Shown: positions 26,680-36,375 of the stretch, in pieces | Layout of the letters: the number at the start of each line of letters is the position of its first letter | How positions within the stretch are numbered: position 1 is the stretch's first letter | Source: Candidatus Binataceae bacterium | GTDB lineage: Bacteria > Desulfobacterota > Binatia > Binatales > Binataceae | Direction: 5' to 3' | Assembly: GCA_035650475.1 (NCBI GenBank) | Contig: DASRHP010000012.1 | Span: 794,059 to 858,058, forward strand | DNA length: 64,000 nt | Notes under the pieces: generated by a model | What the model saw: the letters and a program-made list of their open reading frames with translations, nothing else | What the model was told of the DNA's origin: nothing | The model's database searches: none | Made by a program: the position numbers and the translations under genes

Positions 26680-27645
26680 ATGAAACTGCGGCCTATCGAC
26701 CCGACCCGCGCGCACACCCGCCCGCTCGCCTCGCTCTCGCGCATCGTCGGGCGCGCGCAGTTTGCGCGCCCCACGCGTGCCGGCGCGACGGTCGCCGGCT
26801 TCCTCGACTCGCTGCCCGAGGTTCTCGCCGCCGCCGACCTGCGCGAGTTGGCGCGGCGGATCGCGGCGGCGCGCCGCGCGGGGCGCACGGTGCTGATGCT
26901 GTCGGGGGCACATCCGCTCAAAGTCGGATTGAGCCCGCTCATCTGCGCGATGCTGCGCGACGGGGTGCTGAGTGCACTCGCGACTAACGGCGCCGCGATC
27001 ATCCACGATTTCGAGCTCGCCTACGCGGGCCGCACGTCGGAGAACGTCGGCGCCGGGCTGGAGGCGGGCAGCTTCGGGATGGCGGCGGAGACGGGCGAGT
27101 TTCTCAATCGCGCGGCGCGCCTCGCGGCCGAGGAGGGCAGGGGCCTCGGCGAGGTGGTCGGACGCGAGATCGTCCGGGCGCGCCTGCGCTACCGCAACGC
27201 GAGCATCTTCGCCGCCGCCTGGCGCGCGGGCGCGCCGGCGACCGTGCACGTCGCGCTCGGCGCCGACATCGTGCACATGCATCCGCAGGCCGACGGCGGC
27301 GCGATCGGGCGCGCCACGATGGCCGATTTCCATCGCCTCGCCGCGGTGGTCGCCACGCTCAGCCGCGGCGTGGTGCTCAACGTCGGCTCGGCGGTGATCA
27401 TGCCCGAGGTTTTCCTCAAGGCGCTCAACCTCGCGCGCAACCTCGGACGGCGGGTCAGCGGCTTCTGCGCCGCCGACATGGACTTCATCCGCCAGTATCG
27501 GCCGCGGCTCAACGTGGTCGAGCGCCCCACGCAAGGCGGCGGCGGACGCGGGATCATGCTCACCGGCCATCACGAGATCATGTTTCCGCTGCTCGCGGCG
27601 GCGGTGCGCGAGGAGCTCGCGCGGCGCGGACGACAGCGGGGCTGA
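26680..27645 (+). CDS. Conserved protein resembling deoxyhypusine synthase fold
   Basis: 321 residues. The blocks VLMLSGAHPLKVGLSPLI, NGAAIIHDFELAYAG, ALGADIVHMHP and LNVGSAVIMPEVFLKALNLARNLG recall a bacterial family distantly like deoxyhypusine synthase, with a Rossmann-type NAD site. The catalytic Lys region of true DHS is not seen, and bacteria lack eIF5A, so the activity is probably different. It opens a run of plus-strand genes with gaps of 2 bases or overlaps. I give the name only as a fold guess. Confidence 0.6.
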   Translation: MKLRPIDPTRAHTRPLASLSRIVGRAQFARPTRAGATVAGFLDSLPEVLAAADLRELARRIAAARRAGRTVLMLSGAHPLKVGLSPLICAMLRDGVLSALATNGAAIIHDFELAYAGRTSENVGAGLEAGSFGMAAETGEFLNRAARLAAEEGRGLGEVVGREIVRARLRYRNASIFAAAWRAGAPATVHVALGADIVHMHPQADGGAIGRATMADFHRLAAVVATLSRGVVLNVGSAVIMPEVFLKALNLARNLGRRVSGFCAADMDFIRQYRPRLNVVERPTQGGGGRGIMLTGHHEIMFPLLAAAVREELARRGRQRG

Positions 27646-27647
27646 CC

Positions 27648-28503
27648 GTGGCGCGCACGACGGGCCGCGCCGGCCGCCGAACCTCCAGTGGCAGGCCGCC
27701 GATCGCACTGCTGACCGACTTCGGCTATCGCGACCATTACGTCGGCGTGATGAAGGGTGTGATCGGCGCGATCGCGCCTGCCGCGCCCGTCATCGACATC
27801 ACGCACGGGGTTGATCCGCAGTCCGTGATGGGCGGCGCGCTGATGCTGCGCGAGAGCTGGCGCTTTTTCGCGCCGCGCACGATTTTCGTTGCCGTCGTCG
27901 ATCCCGGCGTCGGCACGGCGCGTGCGGCGGTCGCGATTGAGACTCGTGCGGGCGCGCGCTTCGTTGGACCCGACAACGGCGTGCTGTCGCTGGCGGTCGA
28001 GGAGGCCGGTCCGCTGCGCGTGGTGGAATTACGCGCGCCGCGCTATCGGCTGGCCGAGGTCAGCTCGACCTTCCACGGACGCGACATCTTTGCGCCCGCC
28101 GCGGCGCATCTGTGGCGCGGGGTCAGGCTGGGCGCGTTGGGGCCGCCGATGCGCGAGGGGCTGGTGCGGCTGGAGCTCGCCGAGCCGCGCGAGGGGCTGC
28201 GCGAGCTGCGCGGCGAGGTGATCTACGTTGACGGCTTCGGCAACCTGATAAGCAATATCGGGCGCGACGCGCTGGCGCGCTTCAAGGCGCGCTTTTCCGC
28301 TATGCGGCTTTCGGTTAGGATCGGTGCGGGCGGCCCGCTTGAGATACGCGAGACCTACGGCGCCGTCCGCAAAGGTGTCCCGCTCGCAACTTTCGGAAGT
28401 TTCGGACTGCTGGAAATTGCCGTGCGCGACGGCAGTGCGGCGCGCCGCTTCGCCGCCGGGCCGGGCGCGGTGGTGACCATCCGGCCGGTTCGCCCCAAAG
28501 CCC

Positions 28504-28511
<8 letters not shown>
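27648..28511 (+). CDS. SAM hydrolase (SAM hydroxide adenosyltransferase, DUF62 family)
   Basis: 287 residues. LLTDFGYRDHYVGVMKG at the N-terminus, VVDPGVGTARAAVAIET, FVGPDNGVLSLA and STFHGRDIFAPAAAHL are the signature blocks; the Asp, Arg and His of these blocks form the triad that activates water. The family splits SAM into adenosine and methionine, related to SAM fluorinases and chlorinases. The C-terminal beta-barrel has VDGFGNLISNI. GTG start, 2 bases after the preceding stop. It overlaps the next gene by 8 bases. Confidence 0.9.
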
Positions 28512-29597
<1,086 letters not shown>

Positions 29598-29598
<1 letters not shown>

Positions 29599-30086
29599 TG
29601 GGCGAGACGAAGCGGCCGAGCTGGGACCAGTACTTCATGACTATCACCCGGCAGGTCGCCGAACGCTCGACCTGCCTGCGTGCCAAGGTCGGCGCGGTGA
29701 TCGTGCGCGACCGCAGCATTCTCGCCACCGGCTACAACGGCGCGCCGGCAGGGATGCCGCATTGCACGGAGCTGGGCTGCCAGATTTACGAGTCGCGCAC
29801 GCCCGACGGCGAGATCGAGCAGAACTGCTGGCGCACCATTCACGCGGAGATAAACGCGATCACCCAGGCGGCACGCAATGGCGCGGCCATCCGCGACGCC
29901 GACATCTACGTCACCCACACGCCCTGCGTGCATTGCCTGAAGGTCCTCATCAATACGGGCATCCGCACCGTCTACTACGGTCGCGAGTACAAGATGCATA
30001 CGGTGGGCGAGCTTTTGCGCTACGCCGCGATCAAGTTGATCAAGGTCGTCGCCGAGGACGCCGGGCCCGAGGACGGCCATGCCTGA
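29598..30086 (+). CDS. dCMP deaminase family protein (ComEB-like)
   Basis: 162 residues. Zinc ligands and catalytic Glu are in IHAEINAI and HTPCVHCLKVLINTG, and GAVIVRDRSILATGYNGAPAGMPHC is the substrate side seen in dCMP deaminases. The reaction is dCMP to dUMP, feeding thymidylate synthesis. Its start overlaps the M50 protease stop (TGATG) and its end overlaps the HIT gene by 8 bases. Function in this operon beyond nucleotide supply is unknown. Confidence 0.9.
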
Positions 30087-30555
30087 CCGCGGCGCGCGTC
30101 CGTGTGGTATCTGCGCACTCATCGAGCGATGCCGCGCGGGTGGATTTACCGACCTTATCGCCGAGCTGCCGCAGTCGTTCGTAATCCTGGGCGACGCGCA
30201 GTTCTACCGCGGCTACTGCGTGGTCCTTGCCAAGCGGCACGTCAATGAGATCCACCTGATGGAACCGGCGCAGGCGCGCGCGCTGTTCGACGAGATCCTC
30301 GCGGTGGGAAACGCGATTTACTCGGTCACGCGGCCGCTCAAGCTCAACTACGAATGCCTCGGGAATCTCGAACCGCACGTCCACTGGCATGTCTTTCCGC
30401 GCTACCAGAGCGACGCGCTGCGCGCGGCGCCGGTATGGGTACGGCCGGAGTCTGAGCGCAAGGTTGTGCTTGACGACGCCGACCGCCGAGAGCTGATCCG
30501 CGCGCTGGAAGCTGAACTGCGCCGCTGTCTCGCTGCGGCGCGGACGTCCGAGTAG
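30079..30555 (+). CDS. HIT family protein
   Basis: 158 residues. CGICALIERC at the start looks like a small Cys pair, and LEPHVHWHVFPRY is the histidine triad HxHxH with a nucleotide-binding loop. HIT proteins hydrolyse nucleoside phosphoramidates or dinucleotides. RGYCVVLAKRHVNEIHL is typical of the family. The start overlaps the deaminase stop. Confidence 0.9.
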   Translation: MPDRGARPCGICALIERCRAGGFTDLIAELPQSFVILGDAQFYRGYCVVLAKRHVNEIHLMEPAQARALFDEILAVGNAIYSVTRPLKLNYECLGNLEPHVHWHVFPRYQSDALRAAPVWVRPESERKVVLDDADRRELIRALEAELRRCLAAARTSE

Positions 30556-30613
30556 CGGGGGGCAAGCCGGGAAGGATCCGGCAGCGGCGGCGGGGCTGGG
30601 CGGCGCGGAGTCG

Positions 30614-30925
30614 ATGCCACTCTCAACAATCACATCAAATTATCGGGCGCTCATACTCAGCTTGCTGTTAAGTGCGGCTTCTTTACTAACTGCATGCCAA
30701 AGCGGCAAACTACCAGAAGCTGACAGTCAAGTCGCGAAATTATATGTTAAAAGATGCGGCGAATGTCACAGAGCGTACAATCCACACGAGATGACGGCGG
30801 CGATGTGGGCGGTTAAGGTCGACGCGATGCAGGACCTGATGCGTAGGGCTGGTGTGCCGCCGCTCACCACGGACGAGCGCAAGACCATCCTCAACTATCT
30901 GACTCGCAACGCGGGCACCCAGTGA
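30614..30925 (+). CDS. Small lipoprotein with one c-type heme motif
   Basis: 103 residues. A lipoprotein signal ends at LLTACQ, then RCGECHRAYNP gives one CxxCH heme site; a candidate distal Met is in MTAAMWAVKVDAMQ. The tail has LTTDERKTILNYLTRN, a typical last helix of small cytochromes c. It would be anchored to the membrane facing the periplasm. The first ~60 codons are much richer in A/T and rare codons (TTA, ATA, AAA) than the rest and than neighbours. GGAG lies 5 bases before the ATG. Confidence 0.75.
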   Translation: MPLSTITSNYRALILSLLLSAASLLTACQSGKLPEADSQVAKLYVKRCGECHRAYNPHEMTAAMWAVKVDAMQDLMRRAGVPPLTTDERKTILNYLTRNAGTQ

Positions 30926-30954
30926 GGTAACACGCTTTCGCGGGGCATCGAGCG

Positions 30955-31866
30955 ATGGCGGAGAGTCAGCAGTTTCGGGTCAATCCGCGCTCACGGCGCG
31001 ACCAGTTGGCCAACGCCGGCGCCAGCCTGTTGTTCATCGGCGCAATCGCGCTCGCCTTCCAGCTCGAACCGTGGATACGAACCCGCCTCGGCTACGCAAT
31101 TGGCGCGACTCTCGCCCTGTTTCTGGTCTGGGTGTTCGTGCGCGAAGTGCAGCTTATGTGCGGCGGACGAAGCGCGCCGGTCGTAATTGACGAGCGTGGC
31201 GTGCGCTACGCGAGCCCGGGCGAGATCGCGTGGTCCGAAGTCGCCGGCATCGAGCAGATACCAGCGATGCAGCGGGTCGATCTGCTCGACGCGCAAGGGC
31301 GTGCGCGCGTGAGCCTCCGCTACGACCTCGAGGAGGCGGGCGCGCTGCTTCAGTTCGTCGCCGACGTGCTCGCCAGTCGATGGCCGTCCAAGCCGCTGCC
31401 GCTGGAATTCATCTACCGTATGCCCGTCCGTCTGGTGGTCGCCGGCGGCACAGCGTTGGCTTTGCTGGGCGGGCTCGCGTGGTTTGCCTACTGGCTGGGT
31501 GGCCACGAAATGATCGAGACGCTCTGCGTTGGCACGATCGCCGTGATTCTGCTGATCCATTTCGCGATCTGGAACTCGTCGATTCGCCGGTTGACGATCG
31601 CCGCCGCCGACATCGTGGTGGTCAAGGGACTCAGACAACAGGCGCGGCGTTATCCAGAGATCGCAGCCGTGGCGCTGGTGCTCGCCCAGCGCGGCAAGGG
31701 CGAGCGCTATCTCGACGTCAGGATCAAGCTGCGCGACAGGACCGCGCTCTCCGTACTACCGCGCCGCGCCGACCCGTTCGAAGTTTATGCCACGCTCAAG
31801 CGGGCGTGGCAGCAGGGATGCGCCGCGGCGGCGGCGATGCCAAGCATCCCGGCCTCGGCGGCGTGA
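30955..31866 (+). CDS. Membrane protein with two PH-like domains
   Basis: 303 residues. Two pairs of membrane segments (ASLLFIGAIALAF and GYAIGATLALFLVWVFV; VVAGGTALALLGGLAWFAYW and CVGTIAVILLIHFAIW) each precede a soluble part with a PH-like pattern: VVIDERGVRYASPGEIAWSEVAGI and LTIAAADIVVVKGLRQQARRYPEIAAV. Bacterial PH-like membrane proteins of this type are uncharacterised. It follows the heme lipoprotein by 30 bases. Confidence 0.6.
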   Translation: MAESQQFRVNPRSRRDQLANAGASLLFIGAIALAFQLEPWIRTRLGYAIGATLALFLVWVFVREVQLMCGGRSAPVVIDERGVRYASPGEIAWSEVAGIEQIPAMQRVDLLDAQGRARVSLRYDLEEAGALLQFVADVLASRWPSKPLPLEFIYRMPVRLVVAGGTALALLGGLAWFAYWLGGHEMIETLCVGTIAVILLIHFAIWNSSIRRLTIAAADIVVVKGLRQQARRYPEIAAVALVLAQRGKGERYLDVRIKLRDRTALSVLPRRADPFEVYATLKRAWQQGCAAAAAMPSIPASAA

Positions 31867-31953
31867 ACTGGCTCACGCGGCAGATGCCTCAACCTTAGAA
31901 CGCGGAATTCCTCGCGCGCGCCGCCCATCAGGAATGCATCGGCGCGCCTACCC

Positions 31954-32505
31954 TTATTTGAGCAGGCGCCGCTGGCCGCCGTCGTAAATGATCCGGCCCC
32001 CGACCACCGAGGCGAACTCGGGCAGCCGATGGGGCGCCAGGCGGCCGTTGGGCAGGATATGCTCGACCTGCCACCCGCGCACCGTCATCTGGTCAGAGAC
32101 GATTCGCCGATGGCATCGCCACCACAGCCCCTCCGAGCACATGATCGCCGTGCGCGAACGCGCGGCGATTTCGATCAGCTCCGCGATCCCCGCCGCGAAC
32201 TCCTCGCTGTCGCAGTAGTCGGCGTAGGAGCGGAACGCAATCAGCCTCCATGCTGTATGCGGCGAATCGTCGCGCCGGCCATGGCGGCGTCCGCCGAGCC
32301 GCTTGAGCCATCGATATTCCACCCCCGCGCGCTCCATCGCGGCGGCCAACGCCTCCTGGTTGAATTGCGGCCAGCGGCGCGAACTGGGAAACGATCGGAT
32401 GTCGGCGAGCAGCGCGATCCGGTGCTCGCCGAGCAGATCGAGGAAGCGCTCGATTGGATGGGTCGAGTGGCCGACGGTGTAGAGGGCTGGCGCGGCGGCC
32501 GCCAA
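31954..32505 (-). CDS. DUF488 domain protein
   Basis: 183 residues. LYTVGHSTHPIERFLDLL, LLADIRSFPSSRRWPQFNQ, YRWLKRLGG and IMCSEGLWWRCHRRIVSD are the full DUF488 pattern, including the Cys and HR at the end. The family role is not known; some authors place it with DNA repair or nucleotide-related genes. The TTG at 32505 is the only in-frame start near the conserved beginning; the open frame upstream is antisense-like overlap of the DUF2182 gene. It follows that gene by 17 bases on the same strand. Confidence 0.8.
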   Translation of the reverse strand: MAAAAPALYTVGHSTHPIERFLDLLGEHRIALLADIRSFPSSRRWPQFNQEALAAAMERAGVEYRWLKRLGGRRHGRRDDSPHTAWRLIAFRSYADYCDSEEFAAGIAELIEIAARSRTAIMCSEGLWWRCHRRIVSDQMTVRGWQVEHILPNGRLAPHRLPEFASVVGGRIIYDGGQRRLLK

Positions 32506-32522
32506 TGGCGCGTTCCGCGCGC

Positions 32523-33377
32523 TCAGCTGAGCGCCGCCAGCGCGAGGCCCGAGGCGATAAGCGCGAAGCCCGAGGCGGTCGCGATCGCTTCGCCCCAGCG
32601 CGTGACGCGCTCGATCAGCACGAAGGCGGCGAGCGCCGCCACCCACACCAGGTTCATCACGCCGGCGACGAACAACACCGCCATCAGCATCCAGCAGCAT
32701 CCGACGCAGAACGCGCCGTGACTGAGCCCCATCCGGAACGCTCCGCCACTGTCGTCGCGCCAGTGCGTCATCAGGAAACCGATCGGCGACTGGCACTGGC
32801 GCAGGCATCGGCGCTTGAGCGGCGAGAGCTGGTAGGCGCCGGCAAGCCCAAGGATGAGCCCGCCGACAAGCGGTGCGACGCGCATCGCTCCGCCCAGCAT
32901 CGCCGCGTGGTCCATCGCGGCCTGCGCAAACGCCGCGGCGGCGCTGAAGCCGGTCCATACAGCGATATAGCCGGCCGCGAACAGCCAGACGCGCAAACGC
33001 GCCGGCCCGCCGCGGCTCTCGGCGATTCGCGCGTAAGTGGTCAGCATCGGCGATGCGCTCGGCATCATCATCGCGACCATCATCACCGACCACATCAGAA
33101 AAGTCAGCCACAGCGCGGCTGGCGACCATGGATTGGCCGCGGGCGCCATCTGCATCCCGGCCATTCCCGCCATCCCCGACATCCCAGCCATACCTGACAT
33201 GGCAGGCATCGCGTCCATGGCGCCTGCGCGCGCGCTCATGTTCATCGGCATCAAGATGAGATAGAGCCACGCGAGCGCGCTCAGCGCTGCAAGCCCGCCC
33301 CATATCGCAAGCTGGTCGGAAAACTTGAGCGCCGAAGCCAACGCTCGACCCTGAGGCTTGGAAACTGCGGAAGCCAT
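32523..33377 (-). CDS. DUF2182 integral membrane protein, Met-rich
   Basis: 284 residues, about seven membrane segments. WLTFLMWSVMMVAMMMPSASPML, CLRQCQSPIGFL, GLSHGAFCVGCCWMLM are the conserved DUF2182 blocks with likely metal-binding Met and Cys. An extra loop has MSGMAGMSGMAGMAGMQM between helices 1 and 2, on the outer face. Methionine runs of this sort bind copper in Cop/Cus proteins. DUF2182 is usually next to DUF1326, as here. Start ATG at 33377. Confidence 0.85.
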   Translation of the reverse strand: MASAVSKPQGRALASALKFSDQLAIWGGLAALSALAWLYLILMPMNMSARAGAMDAMPAMSGMAGMSGMAGMAGMQMAPAANPWSPAALWLTFLMWSVMMVAMMMPSASPMLTTYARIAESRGGPARLRVWLFAAGYIAVWTGFSAAAAFAQAAMDHAAMLGGAMRVAPLVGGLILGLAGAYQLSPLKRRCLRQCQSPIGFLMTHWRDDSGGAFRMGLSHGAFCVGCCWMLMAVLFVAGVMNLVWVAALAAFVLIERVTRWGEAIATASGFALIASGLALAALS

Positions 33378-33421
33378 CGTACTACCGAAGGTCGCCGCGG
33401 CGGGTCGCCGCGCGCGCCGCG

Positions 33422-34036
33422 CTACGAATTCGACCAACGGATCGGCGAGAAATGGCCGTTACGCCCCGAGTTCTCGAAGTTCAACGAGTGATCCTTGTAG
33501 CGGCTGTGAGTGCCGCGCGCCGCGGCCAGCCGGCCCGAGAACGGATGGGTCACGTTGTCGAGCCACACCGCCTGCTTGCCGTCGCGTCCAACCACGCCCT
33601 CGACCGTCACTTCGGTGACGCCGGCAATCGCGAGCTTGCGCGTATTGCCCTCGGCGCTGAACTCGATCTGCGCGGTTTTGGTGGGTAGGCGATGCGCGAC
33701 CATCGGAGCCATCAGGCCCGGCGGCCCACCGGCCTGGCCGGTGAAGATCGCCTCGAGCGCGGCGCGCTGCTCGGGGTTGGCGCGGCTATCGACGTACACC
33801 GCCATCGTGCCCCCGCCCTTGGACATCACGTCGGGCGTGGTGAGCGCCTGCACCGCGCGCAGCCCGGAAAGGTTGGTCTTGCCGTAGGCGCCCCGGTCGA
33901 TGTGGAAGGCGAGGACCACGTCGCAATGGCCCTCGGTGGGACGCGCCTGGGCGCGGGTCAAAAGGCAGGGGCAGAGCAGCTCGCAGTTGCAGGACTCGAA
34001 ATACTCGCCCTCGATATTCCAGCTCTCGTTGGCCAT
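33422..34036 (-). CDS. DUF1326 domain protein
   Basis: 204 residues. WNIEGEYFESCNCELLCPC at the start, with a CxCxxxCPC cysteine cluster, is the family hallmark; GHCDVVLAFHIDRGAYG and the C-terminal THPFSGRL follow. The cysteines suggest metal binding. The function is not established. It is 44 bases ahead of the DUF2182 gene, a common pairing. ATG at 34036 has GGAG about 9 bases upstream. Confidence 0.88.
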   Translation of the reverse strand: MANESWNIEGEYFESCNCELLCPCLLTRAQARPTEGHCDVVLAFHIDRGAYGKTNLSGLRAVQALTTPDVMSKGGGTMAVYVDSRANPEQRAALEAIFTGQAGGPPGLMAPMVAHRLPTKTAQIEFSAEGNTRKLAIAGVTEVTVEGVVGRDGKQAVWLDNVTHPFSGRLAAARGTHSRYKDHSLNFENSGRNGHFSPIRWSNS

Positions 34037-34429
34037 CGCTCGTTGCTCCAAGGCGGCGCGCCCCAGCGGGCGGTGCGCAGCCGGTCTGAGTTCGGTGCTG
34101 CGGCGCACGGGGGTTGCGCGCAGCCGTCCGAACTATACACGAAAAGCCTCGCAAGCGGGGAACGGGCGCGGATTGAGAGCGGCGCGGCAATCCGTCACCA
34201 AATCATAGGCGGCCACGGAACCTTGCCCCACCGGGTCAGCGGCCATGGCCCGATATGAGTTCAGTGGGGGAGCCCCCTGGACTCGGCGCGGGGGTGTTCG
34301 ACTAAACGAGGCGCGATGCCCAAATCATGCGCTTCGCGCCACCACGAGTTGACTCCCGGCGTAGATTTTGCGGGAATCGGAGCGGCGCCCAGCCGTCGGC
34401 GCTCGGGGAACAATTACGGGGAGGCGAAC
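34037..34429. other. Divergent intergenic region
   Basis: About 390 bases between the DUF1326 gene (minus) and the diiron protein gene (plus). Both promoters should be here. An open frame exists at 34316 upstream of the chosen ATG but has no family support. I found no clear promoter hexamers or hairpin. Confidence 0.5.
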
Positions 34430-35434
34430 ATGCCTGCGGTCGCGATCAAGGACGAAGCGCGAATCGGCACCGAGGCGCGGATCAAGGTCGAGCCGTCGCC
34501 GTATCTCAAGAAGCTGTTCGGGACCGGGACGCCGGACCTGGGCTGGATGAAGGAAACCGGCCAGTGGGGCGTGCGCGCCCAACCGTCGGCGCTCGGCCTG
34601 CGTCTGAAGGACATCGAGGTCGGCAGCTACGGCGTGGTGCCCGAGCAAGGTGGGGCGCACCTGTCGATGGCGCCGCGCGGCGCAGTGGTGCCGGACAACG
34701 TGCCGTCGCTGGGCTTCACGATCAACAGCAAGGACGAGTGCTGGGCCGACAACGTCGCCGAGCTTTACGAGGAGGCGGTCGCGCGCCAGTGGAGCTCCGC
34801 GCGCGACATCCCGTGGAACGAACTGCGGCCGCTGCCCGACGACCTCGAACGCGCGATGTGCCAGCTGTGCACCTTCCTCACCGAGGTCGAGTTTATCGCC
34901 GCCGACGCCCCGACGCGCTGGATGAGCCGCATCAACCAGGACTTCTTCGAGGTCAAGATGTTTCTCGCCACGCAGGCGATGGACGAGGCGCGCCACATGG
35001 AGGTCTTTCGCAAGCGCGCGCTGGCCAACGGCGGCGGGCTGGGCAAGGCGAGCGCGTACAGCGAGCTCGGGCTGAAAAAGATTTTCGACGCGCCGAGCTT
35101 CTCCGCCCAAACCGGCCGGCTCCATCTGCTCGGCGAGGGCTTCGTGCTGACGATTTTCCGCCAGGGCGAGTTCATTGCGCCGAGCCGCGTGGACCAGGAG
35201 ATCTTCCGCCGCTGCATGCAGGACGAATCGCGCCACGTCGGCTACGGCACGATGCATCTGCGCGCCCAGCTCAAGGCGCGCCCCGAGTTGGCCGCGGAGA
35301 TCCACGCCGAGCTCGACGACGCCGAGCGCATCCTGCTCGAAATTTTCAGCGAGCCCGAGTCGGTGGAGCCGATGGCGGTGCTGATGGGCGGTGGGCTCGA
35401 GCATTTCGACAAGGGGATGGAGATGCAGGGGTAG
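34430..35434 (+). CDS. Ferritin-like diiron protein, interrupted by an in-frame amber codon near its end
   Basis: 334 residues to the TAG. Four-helix diiron ligands are visible: EVEFIAADAPTRWM (Glu), TQAMDEARHMEVF (Glu/His), GEGFVLTIFRQGEF (Glu) and MQDESRHVGYG (Glu/His), as in R2-like and AurF-like oxygenases. In frame after the TAG another 35 codons follow (beginning LWRRIVGEYLQRC) with the same GC-rich codon use, ending at a TGA at 35540-35542 that shares TGATG with the next gene. That overlap suggests the original gene ended at 35542. So it is either nonsense-mutated, mis-sequenced, or read through. ATG at 34430 is preceded by GGGGAGG. Confidence 0.8.
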   Translation: MPAVAIKDEARIGTEARIKVEPSPYLKKLFGTGTPDLGWMKETGQWGVRAQPSALGLRLKDIEVGSYGVVPEQGGAHLSMAPRGAVVPDNVPSLGFTINSKDECWADNVAELYEEAVARQWSSARDIPWNELRPLPDDLERAMCQLCTFLTEVEFIAADAPTRWMSRINQDFFEVKMFLATQAMDEARHMEVFRKRALANGGGLGKASAYSELGLKKIFDAPSFSAQTGRLHLLGEGFVLTIFRQGEFIAPSRVDQEIFRRCMQDESRHVGYGTMHLRAQLKARPELAAEIHAELDDAERILLEIFSEPESVEPMAVLMGGGLEHFDKGMEMQG

Positions 35435-35541
35435 CTGTGGCGCCGGATCGTCGGCGAGTACCTCCAGCGCTGCGACTCGGCGGGGCTCGATCGCCGGCCC
35501 CGCTGCCTGCTGCCGACCGACTTCGCCAAGCTCGTCGCGTG

Positions 35542-35985
35542 ATGCGCTTTCCCGACGCCGAGTGGTTTCTCGCCCTGGGCCGCCTGATGGAGACCCGGGG
35601 CGAATTGTTTCGGCGCATCGGTTACGTCGAGACGCGCTTGGTGGTGCGCGTTTTGCCCGATGAGGGAGGCGGCGGCGTGGAGCGCAACGTGGGCCTGGTC
35701 TTCGAGGGCTACGCGCTGACCGCCGCGCGCGAGCTCAACAATGGGGCCATTGCGGAGTTCGACGCCGACTTCGTCGTATGCGCGCGCGCCGCGATCTGGC
35801 GCCGGATGCTCGACGAGATCACACGCGGGGGGCGCCCGGAGCTGCGCCGTACGCTGAACTCCCTCGCGCTCATCGGCGACGAGATGTGGCTGGAGTCCTC
35901 CGACCAACTACGCGAGGACAAGTTCTACCGCTTCAATCAGAGCCTTCAGGAATTCTTCAACCTCGCCGCGCAACTACCTCCATGA
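35542..35985 (+). CDS. Possible SCP2-like small protein
   Basis: 147 residues. Its ATG overlaps the TGA that ends the readthrough frame of the diiron gene. Sequence blocks such as VGLVFEGYALTAARELNNG and FDADFVVCARAAIWRRMLDEITRGG have the look of SCP2-type lipid-binding domains, but I cannot name the family surely. Its own stop overlaps another start (ATGA at 35982). The coupling to the diiron protein suggests a partner that holds substrate. Confidence 0.6.
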   Translation: MRFPDAEWFLALGRLMETRGELFRRIGYVETRLVVRVLPDEGGGGVERNVGLVFEGYALTAARELNNGAIAEFDADFVVCARAAIWRRMLDEITRGGRPELRRTLNSLALIGDEMWLESSDQLREDKFYRFNQSLQEFFNLAAQLPP

Positions 35986-36192
35986 CGGAGCGGGCCGAAT
36001 GAAGCCGGCGCGAGCATCGGACGCTGGTCTTCGTGCTCGCAGCGCTTGAGTTGCCGGTGCCGCTGATGCTCGCCGTCGGATTCGCTGTGGACAGCGATTC
36101 GCTGATGGTGGCCGCGTACGCGATGGGATGCCGGTGACGTCGCACTGCTCGCCAACCTGAGCCTCTACCTGACTTGGCCAAGCCAGCCGTAG
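35982..36192 (+). pseudogene. Decayed third gene of the diiron operon (small membrane protein)
   Basis: The start overlaps the preceding stop (ATGA). The frame reads MTERAE, then TGA, then goes on in the same frame as a hydrophobic stretch (TLVFVLAALELPVPLMLAVG, then DSDSLMVAAYA). Near 36120 it must change frame to give RWDAGDVALLANLSLYLTW and a TAG at 36190. The combined product would be a ~70-residue protein with one or two membrane segments. The stop and the frameshift indicate decay or sequence error. Confidence 0.5.
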
Positions 36193-36269
36193 CGGCCGCG
36201 CGGCCGGGGCGTCGGCGAGGCCGGCTGCGGTGGAAACCACCCCTGCGTTCGATCCAGAATACACCCAGC

Positions 36270-36295
36270 CCTTCCCCTTCTCCTGAAGGGGAAGG
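36270..36295. repeat. Inverted repeat, CCTTCCCCTTC hairpin
   Basis: A perfect 11-bp inverted repeat with a four-base loop (TCCT), followed by GAGAGTAAGAATTC. Similar CCCTTCTCC-type hairpins occur as dispersed intergenic repeats in many GC-rich genomes; it could also end transcripts of the upstream operon. Confidence 0.5.
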
Positions 36296-36375
36296 AGAGT
36301 AAGAATTCCAAGGTCGTCGTTTGATTCTCACGTTCCCTTTCGAAAGATCTAAGTCGCCTTTTGACAGGAGCAGGC

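Noticed and set aside
35432..35434. TAG as a pyrrolysine codon
   Set aside because: No pyl genes or methylamine methyltransferases in the window, and the protein family is not one that uses pyrrolysine. Mutation or sequence error is more likely.
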